The notes beneath the pieces are model-generated. The model did no database searches, was not told where the DNA came from, and was given only the letters and a program-made list of their open reading frames with translations. This document shows, piece after piece, positions 1 through 11,622 of a stretch of 64,000 nucleotides of DNA (positions within the stretch are counted from its first letter, which is position 1; each line of letters begins with the position of its first letter). The position numbers and the translations under genes were made by a program. Origin of the DNA: Puffinus mauretanicus (Eukaryota > Chordata > Aves > Procellariiformes > Procellariidae); the NCBI GenBank assembly GCA_023333565.1, contig JAJKFH010000374.1, positions 62,001 through 126,000 of the forward strand, given 5' to 3'.

Positions 1-1655
1 TCTAGATGTCTTTTACATGTATTTTATTTCCCCCTGGAAATAATGATCTAGCTTGCTGGACAGGAAACAAAACAAAAAAAGCCTAATTAGTAGGTGAAAG
101 AAAATTAACTTGAAAAGTGTGGTTATTGGAGGAAATATAACTTTGGTAACTACTAGGGAACTCTTCCCTTCAAACACAGTCATAAGAACTTTCTTCTAGA
201 ATTGCAGATTTGGGCAAGGAGCTGCTTCTTTCTGTCCAAGGAGTTTCCAAGAAAGAAAGAAAACATCATCTTTTGTATGTGTGTGCAACAACAGAAATGC
301 CTCCTTTGCATTTCTGTGTCTTTTAATGTTCTGTACTGTTAAGTAACCCCATTGTTAAAGATTCCAACGAAACTAAAAGCTAGTTATTCTTCCTGCAGCA
401 ACCGAAAAAACTCAGGCCTTAGTTATGTAGACATTTTAAGTTTCATTTTATGCATCCATTCACTACAATTAATGGGACTGTTAACAGAGTTGTGTGCAGA
501 CAGGACAGAGGCTACTCTGTGCTTCCCTCAGCCACCGAGCACACTATCTGCTTAAGTCACAGGTTATAAAGAAATTCTTGTCTTTGTTGCTAACAACACC
601 TTATAACATCAAGCGAATATAACTTAGATAATTAGCACAGTATGCTAGTTTCTTATTTGCATTTCTCTTGCAGCCAACAATGTATTTTAAATATTGTAAT
701 AGCTAGCTTAGTTGAATTTTAGGCCAGTCTACCATACATTTATGCGAACACCACTTTAACAAAAAAAAAAAGAAAAAAAGAAAAAGATAAGACATTTTTC
801 CCTGTACACCAACTGTTTGCTGCACAGTCATAGGGTCAATACGGTGAAACAGGATGTGAAACTGATCCACATTATAATTATTCTTTCTAGTTTATTTTTC
901 AGCCCAATCAGTTCCCTAATACAGTTCCCCCATGCAATTTCATAGATGTTTGCTTGTTGCACAAAATGGCAAAGAGCAGCAGGGAGTTAAAAAAACCTGC
1001 AGTTTGTGGCAGCGACACTAATGCACCGTCACAGTTTGACATTCATTTAATGGTGCAAGGAAAATGCTTCAAACATCTAGATAATTTATTTGCATACCTT
1101 AGCGATCTGGAGAAAACTGTTAATTATGAAGACTACTTGCATTCACACTATTATTATAGTCTTTTAAAATCTTTAACACCTAGATGTCATGGAAATTAGT
1201 GCTATTCGTATACAAAGAAAAGTGATGATGTATTTAATACAAATCATGGCACAAGATGAAAACCATTCACAACGGCACACTGACGTGACAACCAGCATAA
1301 TGAAAGCAGTTGCTTGAAAATAATTAAACTCATCTCACGCTCCGTGACAGCTGTCGCTGGCAAAGGCTTTCCCACAAAACACTGCCCCCCGCTCTCTCAG
1401 AGCTCGCCGAAGCACGCTCCCTCCCCTCACCCGCCTTTTGGGATTTTGCACAATCACATTTCTCTCAAAACACCGCCGAGCTTCCCCCGCTGCTCTGCAA
1501 CACCGGCACCAGAGGAAGTGCCCGATTCCGGCGGGCCCTGCCGCAGAGCCGCCCGCCCCCGGAGGGAACGGTGCCCACAAGCCCACCGAGGCGTGCGCGG
1601 CGCCCCGCACGCCGCCGAGGCCAGGCGGCCACCGCGCTCCCGCCGCCCCACGTAC
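1..1655 (-). other. DENND6A: DENND6A intron 1 (partial)
   Basis: This is the sequence downstream of the DENND6A first-exon donor, read on the minus strand. The donor GTACGT lies at 1655-1650 and follows codon 63. I see no exon continuing the DENND6A reading frame here, so exon 2 lies left of the window. Only short random ORFs and an A-rich tract near 762-788 are visible. Confidence 0.75.
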
Positions 1656-1844
1656 CTCCACGGCCTGGCCCAGCTCCAGGTCGAAGCCCACCACACACAC
1701 GCAGTGCAGCCAGGCCGAGAAACGGTCCCAGGGTAGCAGCGACAAGCACCGGCCTGGACCATCTGTCTCTGCCAGCGCCAGCGCCGCCGCCGCGTCCTCC
1801 CCGGCCTCGACGGCGCCGCCCGGGCTCCGCTCCCGCAGCGACAT
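1656..1844 (-). CDS. DENND6A: DENND6A first coding exon (63 codons)
   Basis: This is the N-terminus of DENN domain-containing protein 6A, a guanine-nucleotide exchange factor reported for RAB14 in endocytic recycling and for RAB34 in lysosome positioning. Seen: an ATG (G at -3) opens 63 codons. The first 38 or so are low-complexity Ala/Gly/Glu-rich residues, followed by the strongly conserved block [20 protein letters not shown] (residues 39-58) that begins the DENN module. The frame ends in GQAVE, immediately followed by donor GTACGT, leaving phase 0. The vertebrate protein continues V-I-Y-P at this point, which matches an intron here. The variable Ala/Glu-rich leader is typical of the family. 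The rest of the gene lies to the left. The head-to-head neighbour is SLMAP, as I recall for the human 3p14.3 locus. Confidence 0.9.
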
Positions 1845-1895
1845 GGCCCGGCCGCCGCCGCCGTGCCGGCTCCGGCCTCGGCCTAGCCGCGGGGA

Positions 1896-1905
1896 GTCAC
1901 GTGAG
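1896..1905. promoter_or_regulatory. CLEAR-like E-box
   Basis: GTCACGTGAG matches nine of ten positions of the CLEAR element GTCACGTGAC bound by TFEB/TFE3 and also by USF/MITF. It sits in the DENND6A 5' leader or core promoter. Binding is inferred from the motif only. Confidence 0.45.
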
Positions 1906-3517
1906 CCCCGGCGGACCGCCTCCTCCGAGCTCCCCCGGGGACTGGAGCCGCCTGAAGTGGGAGAGTCCAAGCGGCACCACAGCAGAGGGGGCGACCAGAG
2001 CCGGAGCGTCCGAACCATTACCGCGGGGGAGCTCCCCCCCGCTCCGGGGCAGGCGGCGCCACCCCGCGGCCCGCAAGGGAAGGGACGGGCGGACCCGCCG
2101 CCCGTGGAGCGCCCACCCGCGGGAAACCGCCGCTCGTTCCTTCTGCCTCGCCCACGCACTGCGCGCTCTGCTCAAGAACTGCCCGTACTCGCGCCGTTTC
2201 TGAGCTCTAAACGAGCAGCGGACTGGCTTGTGCAGCTCGCCCTGAGGAAGAACATTACTCTCCTTCATCGGGGGGTTGAGACAGAGCCACTTGCCCTAGG
2301 GAGCGGAGTGCCCATCAGCAGGGGGCTAGCGTGGGGGAACTTCCACAGGCAACACACCCGAGGCAAATAATCACAATTTTCTTCTCCTGTTTGGCATGTC
2401 AGTGAACAGCATCTGGATGGCGACAAGGTTATTGTTAACTTATTGCCCACCTTCATGTAGGCATGTCTACATCACGTCCTACACAACACTGAGCGTCATT
2501 CAGGAGTCAGATGGAAATATCCCACAGGCTGATGGTTGGACAACTTTACCCTGCACAGGAAGTCGGAATAATAAAAGTGAAAGCATCCAAATCTCTTAAA
2601 ACCTATTTTGGCCTTAGCCAAAAGCCAAGCTCTTTATTTAATAGTGTAAGAGCTTTCAAATACTCTCTTAGCACAGTCCATGTTCCATTTTATAGGAAAC
2701 ATTTTGTGGAGTTGAAAGTACTAAACAGCTACTTTATTAAACAAAAAAAATTACACACACCCACCCCCGACTTGTATCTCTTATTATTTAGTTATTCACG
2801 CCAGGTTTTTTGTTGACTGCTACTAGAACAGCTTCGACCGTGGTAGACGCAGACAAGCTGGTTGTCTGAATTACTACATGCCGTTTTTTCCCAATAGAAG
2901 TTGCAAATATTAAAACCAAGATACCACATCTATACATACTTAATAGAAAATTTACGACTCTTTAGATGCACTGTTTCCTTAAGACCCATTAACAACATTT
3001 GTTTATCTATCAAAACCAAACTGCTAGCTATTGAAGTATGCTTTGATCATTATAGTAATTTCCTAGACAAAGGAGGAGCAAACATGTAACCCAGACAAAA
3101 TTATAATACACAAAATTATCATTGTAATAATTTAAGATATAGCAGCCTTCAGTTATCACAAACCATTAGTGGCAAAGTGAATTTTAGATATAAACTAAGA
3201 TATGAATAGAGTTATGTAGCGTGCAATGGGAGTGGCTGTACAGGCAGGCTCTTGCTGCCTCTAGTTGCTTCAGCTATTTTACCATCATGCCATATAAGAC
3301 TCACGAACTTTTCCAACAGTTAACTCCTGAGTTCTGTAAAAGATTACTATCCAAAATAAGACATGACTAAGACTTAGCTTCACCAGGTTAAACTCAGAGC
3401 AATGATTCTGCAGTGGTATTTCATTTGCTATTTCCATTTAAGAGCTGAAACACGGCCTGGCTAAAAGCTTTTATCACTTGCCTTAAGAAGAGGTATCACC
3501 TCATGGCTTCTCACAAG

Positions 3518-3559
3518 CCTTCCCTTGTTTATATTTTTATACCTTCCCTTGTTTACATT
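3518..3559. repeat. diverged 18-bp duplication
   Basis: CCTTCCCTTGTTTATATT (3518-3535) recurs at 3542-3559 with one substitution, giving a 24-bp period. Confidence 0.7.
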
Positions 3560-4685
3560 CTTGCTATCATGGGCAGAAAAAAGTTTTAGCTATCATTATC
3601 ATGCATTCCCTTCTAGATTTTGCTGGCCTTTATTTGTAAGTTTTCATGTGAATAAAAAGTATAAACATATACAAGTAAAATAAGAACAAAGTACTTACTA
3701 AGAGTGAGACACACTGCTCATCTTGTTAAACAATAACCAATAACTTAATTCCATTTGATGCGTAACAGAAATAATCTTTTGGCAGAAGAAAGTTTAGAGA
3801 ATAGAGACAACAATCTTTGAGAAAGAAGTCACTGAAAAAGAGAGGATTCTCACCTACTGGAGATATTCCTCATTACTAGGGAAACATTAGTTCAGGAAGA
3901 TTTTCACCTAGCCAATTCAAATCATTTTAGTTTTGGTAAAATGTGATGATCTTCCTTGGTTGAAAAAGAATGTCAGTTGTTTAAGAAAAAGAATAAAAAT
4001 ATTTCTGCATGTATTTTAAATATTGTAACATTTAGAACCGAGACTGACTGCTTTCTTCTTCAAGAAGCAGATCAGTGAAGGACAAAACAGACTTCAAAGT
4101 TGGGAATCTATTAACTGAGAATGCTTTGCTACAAACTGCAATACAATCTCATGAAATACTAGGGCTTTGCATATGGAATTTGCCCTTACAAAGCTCTATG
4201 AACTCTGTCTTATTTTCCAGAAAGACAGCAATCTGTTCATATTAATATTTGGCAGGGTTTGGACAAGAGTTATCTTCTAGAAAAAACATCCCCTGTCATG
4301 TCACTTACTGGAATAAAAATGAGTATAGGCCTAAGTGGGACAGCTGGATTCTGAAGAGCCAAAACTGTTCAGAATTTGAGCCTATCTTGCTTTCTTCCAC
4401 CCTCTATCTTTCTCCTACAGCTGGTATCTCTACTGTTCTATCCCGCCTCTCTCGGTGGGATGCTTTCTATCAGGTAGCAGCAAATGTTGTGTTGGCTGCT
4501 GATCAGCTTCAGTAGGGAGTGACTGTGCAGACTGTTCATATACACTGAAAAACACCAAAGAATTGGATAAACATCTTCTGCTCATCTCACCTTCCACCCT
4601 CCACCTCCCACCTTGAGATCTGAATTTAAAGCAATACTTTATTTGTATCAGAAAATTAGATCTGGTCTAATACATACATTTATTT

Positions 4686-4716
4686 AAAACAAACAAACAA
4701 CAAACAAACAAACAAC
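4686..4716. repeat. (CAAA)n microsatellite
   Basis: This is a run of CAAA/CAA units, imperfect in the middle, in the intergenic region. Confidence 0.85.
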
Positions 4717-4974
4717 AGAAGTGTCATACTTATTTTTAAAACACTTTTCCTTCTTTTTCAGACAGCCACAGAAAACATCAAACTTCAAAAAGTCCACCTC
4801 ATATTAATAGAAAAGCAACTAAGAACTGGTTACATCCTGACTATGTTCTACTAAAATGACAAGCAGTGAAAATGCCAGATATACCAACTTACCTCATTTA
4901 ATTAGAAATTAAGAAACATTGCACGTAAAATGAGTTATATATTAGCATAGTACTGTATTAACAGTATGCATGTT

Positions 4975-5170
4975 ACGTTACACTTATTTATATATACCAT
5001 ATACATACATTATCAACACACTGTACAATGCATATTGTATATATAGATAGGATATATAGAATATATTTATAAATAATATATTTATATATAATTGTATAAA
5101 TATAATACACGCATATATTTAATATATAATATAAATAGTATATTCAATGTATGCTTACTATGTATATTAC
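4975..5170. repeat. AT-rich low-complexity tract
   Basis: About 200 bp consist almost wholly of A and T, rich in TATATA and ATATAT steps. There is no regular unit. Confidence 0.7.
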
Positions 5171-8100
5171 ATTCATATAATTGTCTGTTATGTTAGCAAG
5201 ATACTAATTTGTATACTGGGTACGAGTATCTTTTAATAAGCTTAATGCAAACTAGAAATAGGAGCAGGGACGGGTCTGAACGAAAATGAGATAAATGGAG
5301 AATCTACCTGACAAGAGAGGATTAAACCAGCCGAGTTGCTTATTCTTTCAAAATTAACGCTGAAAGATAATGCAATTGTTCTTTATATAATCAGAGAGTT
5401 AAAAGATCAAGAATAGAAAATAAGTCTGAAACTAAATAACAATGATAGTGCTACAATAAAAAAGTGTAACCACCCTTGAATAAATCCGGGTTGACAATTA
5501 GCATAAATTTTCTAATCACTGGAGAAATAAGGTTTTGAATGAAGTTTTCTTCAAGAGTAGTGGGGACTAAAGTCCTAATAAGTTTTGAGGAGCTTGGTGA
5601 GCTTATAAAAAGGATTTTGTGTGATCACTGGCACTGGAAGCAGGGGGACTCACTGGTCAGACACATACATATCAATGTCTGTATCTGTCAGAATCTTTTA
5701 CAAAGTGGTTTACATACAGTAGTTGAAACACTGTGTAGAGAAGTTCATAGTTAAAACTGAAGTGTACACCAGCTCTTAGATGTATTAGAGGCTTTGTGTT
5801 ACCTATGATCTTGATTAATTTAGGATAATTCGGCTCTTTTTCAATGGGATCATGAAACCAGCAAATAACCTATTAGCAAATACCTGTTGTTGTTTTCCAG
5901 TAATGATCATCATTCTGAGGACACGACCTTGCTCCATTTACTTCTCATGATATACCAGCATGGACAGAAACACCCTGTAGGAGAACACATTTGTAGAATG
6001 TATATGTATTCAGCAGCTCCTAAAACAAAGAGGTATCCAAAAATTCAAATTGGATTGTTGCTGTCTTGATATACACTGCAATTACACCATTTATGCCTGT
6101 GACTATCCACTGATACACATTATCATGCATGCACAGAATATTGTGAATTTTATCAAGAATTGCAACCAGAATACTTCAACAAATTGTAGAATCACCACAA
6201 TGTCATAATAATCTTGCCACTTCTTCTTTAACTTACTTTGTGAGACCACTTTTCCTACCTAAGAAAAAAGTGATTACGTTTTTAGTCACTGCATCTCAAA
6301 AGCAACTATAGATCAGCAAATACTGGTCTGAGCTAACAAGTCTGACATGCCATGCAACTAGTCCTCCCCCAAGTCCTCTAGTGGACACGAAGTGATTGCT
6401 GTGAACTACATTTTTGTAGTGTTAACATTCAAATTGACACATCTATAGCTCCAGGAAAATGAACCTATTGCTCTGAAACAATTCCTTACTTTTTGACAAT
6501 TCAGCTTGATTCTGAATGTCTCAGAAGCTACTTCTAAGGCAAGTTTGTTTTGCAAAAGATACAACATTAGGATGTAAACAACAGCTCAAACTTTGCTATA
6601 TGTTTCCACATTGTTCTATGTAGCAGTAAATGCCTTTATAGACTGTCATACTTTAAAATTTGGTATGGCTTAAAAGGGTGTAATTATACACAGAATTTGT
6701 TGTATTACTGAAAATCAATGAGAAATTGATTTAGTAAATTGCTGATGAATGAGTTTCAGGGATGAGAACTCAGTAGAAAACTGTGCATCTCCAACTTTCT
6801 CCGAACCTGGTTATTCTGTTTTCATTATTAGTTTGCATCTTGATTTTTATACTAGAAAATGAACTTTTGCTATACAGCATGCCTCACTCATTCCAAATGT
6901 AACAAGCTCTCTTGAGTCAGGATCTCGCACTAAGCAACTGGTTCACAACACCTCTCCACTGACAATCTTAATCTGATGTGTATTAATATTTTGGTAGTCT
7001 TTTAGATCATCATTGCACAATACTCAGAAATCTGGCACTGAGTTGCCTATAATGATGCTCAGTGTTTTTCTTCTCTAATCAGTTACAGTTAACTTAGGAT
7101 TCACAACAGGATTCTTTCAGCAGAACATCTTCTTTTTCATCAAGTCATTAAGACCACAGAATCTCTCCTGCACTTTGACACATTCAAGCCAAAATCCAGA
7201 TGTTTGGCATGCACATAAACTCTACCTCTGCTGCATTTCATCATCCTGAAACAGACTATAACTCTTTAGGGGACAAATATGACAGTCACATCCCTTCCAT
7301 TTCCCTTATCCAAGATGGCTATAGAGCGGGCTGTTTCTGCCCTCAGCTATGATGGCTATCATAAAATTTTTATGGACTTCCTGCCCGGAAAAAGAATGGC
7401 CACCTAAATGGCATCTTGCTGCCCTTACCTGACATGGCTGCCAAAGCTCACTGCCTCTTTTGGTTGTGTGGCAAACAGTGGTTCGCAGAAACAAACTTAC
7501 ACATCGTCCTTACTCCTGCTGAGCACAGTACAGCGGCTGAGCATTTTATGCTGAACTCCCTTCATCCACCTGTTGCCTTCCACAGTTCTAAGATGGACAC
7601 TTTCTGGTAAGCATCAAATACCTCATAAAATACCCGTACAATAATTGCATCGTCATTTCAGAATGCAACCACTTTCTATACTTTTAACTTAGTCTGAGAC
7701 TGCCCCTGATAACTTTTGAACTCATTAGGCAATTTGAAATAGCAGTAAAAAAGTCTGAGAGATAACTAAACCCATCCAACTTCTTTGAAAGCTGGCACTC
7801 ATGCAGAAAAGGCAGGCTCAAATTAATGCCCTCGCTGGAAAGCAGGTAGAACTCTGTTGTTACAGGAGCCACTTGGCAGCACCAAAAAGTATTAGAAAGG
7901 CAGCTGGCACGTACCATTGCTTCCCCCATGGGACTGTCAAAATGGGATTTCTCCAGGGGATGGAGAAGGGTTCAGGATACCATAACATGGCAGTGGCTTA
8001 CAGTTTAAAGGACACGGATACTTAGGGTATTAGTTCATTCTACTGGTCGCAGGAAGACTTGAGAAAGATACTGTACAGACAACACAGTATGACATTTGTT

Positions 8101-10203
8101 TGAATCTCAGTAACATTATCTAAAAATTATAAATACTTACAGAGAACATGAGAAAAAGATATCCACTATTCAGCTTATCTTTTTTACTTGATTCTCTTAG
8201 GCCCTATAGATGGTAATGGTTCTTCTTCATCTTTGATTTTACTTTCAGACTCCTTTCTCCATTAAACATGCACACAAAAATATAAAAAATGCTCTCATAA
8301 ACATTCCTTTCATTCCAACACCTGTAATACCCTTTGTTCCCACTTTTTACGCCTTTGCAATTACAAAATGTTCTCAATTATTTCTACTTTTGCAAGTCCT
8401 TTCCTCAAATCTAACTCCTGATGGATTAATTTATTCCCCATTTTCCCCATCCTCTTTTTATACCCCTTTTGATTACTTATGGCACCTTGTGTGCTATAAG
8501 CAATAGCCATGCTGAATTTCCATTTATTTAAAAACTAATAAATTAGGAATATATTTATCACAGTAGTATAATCTCTTAAACAAGCTGATTAAAGCCATAA
8601 AGTGGTGTGCCAGGTATTTTTTTGTTTTTCTCCTGTCAGGAGAACTGAAAACTATGGACATATAGTCCTAAAGCTTCCACCTATTAGTCTTTCTTTTTTT
8701 GTCTTCAAAAAATCAGACTTGTTTCTCATCTTAGATTTCATTTCTTTGCTTCAAACACAGATGTTACTGCCTGGTTTTGCTATCTTTTCCTCATTGGATC
8801 ATTGGAAGAAAACAGAAGAAAACTAGGCTGTAATGAATCACGACCCACCCCCCCACCAAATCACAGTGCAGTCAAAAAGAAAGGAAAAAATGAAGGCAAC
8901 CCTCAGATTTTACTGTGCTATACGTAATAGCACAGCAATCATGCTTTCTCTCATACACTGCACTGCCTTACCTCAATTGTTGCTTATTTCCCTCATACAT
9001 TGCTGGCTAAACTGCCTGGCCCAGCTCCACTTCTCCTCCACAGCTGCCTGGCCTTTCTGGCATCACAGAACCCTCCCATATCCCTAATCCTAACACCTTG
9101 TCACAGGGTAATTATAGTGCTGGCACGATTCCAACATCTATCTTATATCAAACAATCTCAACTTGTTTGCTTTATAGGGAATGACGGACTTAAAAATGAA
9201 TTCAGACCGGAGAGACCTGTTCGGCACTAGCCTACCGTATGACCTTGAAAAAGGAACCACCTTTCCTTGGCTTCTAGAAAACGGGGATAAATGACCTTGG
9301 GTGATGCTCCAAGACCTACCGAGGGAAAACACTGCACCTGTGACCCCACCTCTGTCCCGCCCTGACCCTTCCCTGCCGTGTGCCTGCAGTTACCGCTTCA
9401 AGGGTTCCCCCCGCTCCAGTTGCCAGCCTGTAACTAGAGACGGCAAAACACGGCCAGCATTTCTCCCGCCCCAGGACACGTCAAATGACACTGCGGCTTC
9501 CAAAATTTTCAACCTGGCATCATAAAACGGCAAGAAGAGCAGGGGGCAAGCAGGAGGATGCCGGGGAGACTCCTGCACTCTCTCATGAGAGCTCTGCTGA
9601 TAACGTGTGACCCCAGTTTCTCCTCAGGGCTCCCCTACTTAACGGCAGACGACCCCCGCTCGCTCCTTCCCTCCCCCCACCCCTAGGGCAGAGCTGAGGA
9701 GAACAGGGAAGGGGAAAGAGACAGCACCCGGCCCCGGGGGCTCACTCACCTCAGAGACCTGCCCCCGCTCCCACCTGCTAACACGTCCTAGCTGTGCCCT
9801 TTCGCAGCAGCCCTCCACCCCTTCTCCCGCTTCACAGGAGACCGCTCGACCCCCGCATAACCGCCCGGACCCTCGCCCCTCACGACTCAGCCCGCCGCCC
9901 CCCCCGCGCTGCCCCCCGCCTCACGCTGCCCCCCGCCTCGCGCACCCGGAAGAAGGCGGCGCGGCAATGGGGCGGGGCCCCGGCCGCTGCCGCAGCTTCA
10001 CTGGGCGCAGCGCGCCGGCGCAGACCCCCATCCCGCGCCTGCGCAGTCGCTCGCGCGGAGGCTGGAGGCGGCCGCCGCGCCTTCCCTTTGGTCAGGCCCC
10101 GCTGAGGACGGCTCCTCCCTCCGCCACCGCCTGCCCTCCCCCCCGACCCCCGCCCCTCCCCGGCAGCGCCGCGGCTGCTACACCGGGTAGGTTTCCAGTC
10201 ACT

Positions 10204-10224
10204 ATGGCGGCCGCTGCACTGAAG
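10204..10224 (+). CDS. putative upstream ORF / leader exon segment (MAAAALK)
   Basis: An ATG in excellent context (A at -3, G at +4) begins seven codons, MAAAALK, that run exactly into a consensus donor GTAAGG at 10225. A matching acceptor (pyrimidine-rich tract ending CTGCAG at 10354) would define a 130-nt intron. After splicing, the frame stays open for 11 more codons and stops at 10388-10390, giving an 18-residue uORF. If unspliced, the frame runs open to 10896 because the sequence is stop-poor. It is not in a demonstrable frame with the SLMAP protein. The function may be translational control or nothing. Confidence 0.35.
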
Positions 10225-10390
10225 GTAAGGGAGGGAGCGGAGCCCTGGTGTCCCCCGTGCCTCCCTCGGGGCCGGGGAGCGCTAGGCCAGGGGGAGGCGC
10301 GGGGCCGCGCCGGGAAAGGGACGCGTCTGACCCGGTTTGTTTTCGGCTCTGCAGGTCGGAGGAAAGTTTTCGTGGTCGGCGGCTGCCTGA

Positions 10391-11622
10391 GAGGCAGAGC
10401 TACCGAGCGGGAGGCGTCCGGGCCCGGCCGCCAGGCCTCTCCCGCCGCCGCAGGGCCGGCCGCCGCCGGGCCAGCGGAGCCGCGCTCGGCGGGCGGAGAG
10501 CGCGGGCGGCTGAGGAGCGGGCCCTCCTCATGCGCAGCCACCTGCGGAGGGGCTGAGCGGAGCGGAGGGGACGCCGCCTCTCCCGGCCCGCCGCTCCCCG
10601 CGCCGGGGGCTTCTGGCGGAGACTTCCTGGAGCAGCCCCCTGCTCGCCTGCCTCCTCCGCCGGCCCCCGCGCCCCCGCCCGCCGGCCCGCCGCCAGCAGA
10701 CCCGCCGCCAGCAGACCCGCCGCGCAGGGACGCTTGCCCGCTGCAGCCAGCCAGAGCCATCGCGGGCACCGCCTGGGAGCAACCTGTCAGTGCACCTCGT
10801 AGGCCGTCCCCAAAGGACCCTTCCCACGCGTTAGTTTGTCCCCCAAAGAAGGAGAGTTTGAAGCCCTCTCCATGCCTTATCAAGTTCCTTATCTGAGTGG
10901 CTGCCTGAAACTGTAGACCAGTTCAGCTTTATCTGGCGTAGGGGAGGAAAGCAGGATAGCTCTCATACCCCATCCTAAGTCGAGGACCACCTATTCTGCT
11001 TTGGTTTAATATATGAAGATGGTGAAATGCGGATTGCCATGTGAAGCGACTAGATCCCTGTTGTGGAGCGAGGGCTTCGTATTCACCTTCCAACTCCTGA
11101 TCTGTGCGCTTTGAGAGAGGACGCTAATCCTTCTCCCTCATCCCCCTTCCTTAAATCTTTCCTTGCTTCCATGTTGCATTGGTCAGAATTTTGGTCAGTG
11201 TTGTTTACGGAAGGAGGGGGAAAAGAAGGCAGTTGAGGTTACAAACAAAAGTACTTGTATGACTCATCTACTTGGATTTAAAACATTCTATCTTTCTTTC
11301 AAGGAGCCTTTGCTTCTCTTTGAAGGAATCAGATGCTTGTTCCTATTCTTCTAAAGGAGGATGGATTGAAAGTTGTACATTTTAGACTTTTTTTGGGCCA
11401 CTGCTGATACAATTGAAAGACATGGGGCTTTTTCACTGGATTGTTGCCAGAATTAGTTTACACACTGAAACAATGAGTTGTTAGGCCTCTCATATGATAA
11501 TGTTTCTCCTGCTTTAATATAAAGTTGCTGTGGAGGTTTGGGTTAAAAATTGTGGAGGACAGTCTGCATCAGAAGAGGCTCTCTTCATCTCTGGTTGGTG
11601 TGGCAACCCCAATCTGTCCTCG
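10391..11622 (+). other. SLMAP: SLMAP 5' leader / first intron region, structure unresolved
   Basis: This is the stretch between the CpG-island start region and the SLMAP initiator codon. It holds many ATGs if left unspliced, for example near 10872, 11014 and 11171, so at least part is probably intronic. A candidate acceptor for the coding exon is the pyrimidine-rich tract ending AAG at 11524. An in-frame TAA at 11515-11517 means the protein cannot extend further upstream without splicing. Transcript data would be needed to decide. Confidence 0.5.
10687..10716 (+). repeat. 15-bp perfect tandem repeat, two copies
   Basis: The unit CCGCCGCCAGCAGAC is repeated twice and followed by a partial third copy, within the SLMAP CpG island. 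Confidence 0.85.

Larger units (their letters stand above)
1480..2200 (-). promoter_or_regulatory. DENND6A: CpG-island promoter of DENND6A
   Basis: This is a dense run of CpG dinucleotides in otherwise AT-rich sequence, spanning the first exon and about 350 bp upstream of its ATG. There is no TATA box near the likely start, as usual for a housekeeping CpG-island promoter. A GTCACGTGAG E-box lies at 1896-1905, about 52 bp upstream of the start codon. The long open frames on both strands here come from stop-poor GC-rich sequence, not from extra genes. Confidence 0.8.
2250..9600. other. DENND6A-SLMAP intergenic region
   Basis: About 7.3 kb lies between the two divergent CpG-island promoters. 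I find no exon, RNA gene or recognisable transposon in it. It contains a diverged 18-bp duplication (3518-3535 and 3542-3559), a CAAA microsatellite (4686-4716), a strongly AT-rich stretch (about 4975-5170) and an ATGGC-rich patch (7315-7438). The ORFs in it are short and unlike any protein I know. Confidence 0.65.
9620..10800 (+). promoter_or_regulatory. SLMAP: CpG-island promoter of SLMAP
   Basis: The sequence changes abruptly to GC-rich with very many CpGs. NRF1-like sites are visible (CGCGCCTGCGCAG at 10034-10046 and a related GCGCCGGCGCAG at about 10013-10024), and ATGGCGGC at 10204-10211 fits a YY1/TISU-type initiator region. No TATA box is evident. The island is 0.8-2 kb upstream of the first SLMAP coding exon and in the right orientation. 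The exact transcription start cannot be read from sequence; I favour about 10050-10200. Confidence 0.8.

Noticed and set aside
1335..2370. Long open frames on both strands (up to 310 codons) around the DENND6A start
   Set aside because: They come from stop-poor CpG-island sequence. Only the 189-bp stretch ending at the GTACGT donor matches a known protein.
6380..6397. CCTCTAGTGG resembling a CTCF half-site, and a similar AGAGGGCGG near 37171
   Set aside because: Only about 11 of 14 core positions fit, which is expected by chance in 64 kb.
9794..10896. Pro/Ala/Gly/Arg-rich frames up to 309 codons in the SLMAP CpG island
   Set aside because: Composition-driven, present on both strands, no recognisable domain. 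At most the short MAAAALK uORF has supporting signals.
11530..11622. In-frame extension of SLMAP upstream of MPSALAIF
   Set aside because: The extension begins at GTG, has no ATG and is preceded by an in-frame TAA at 11515; the conserved protein begins at 11623.
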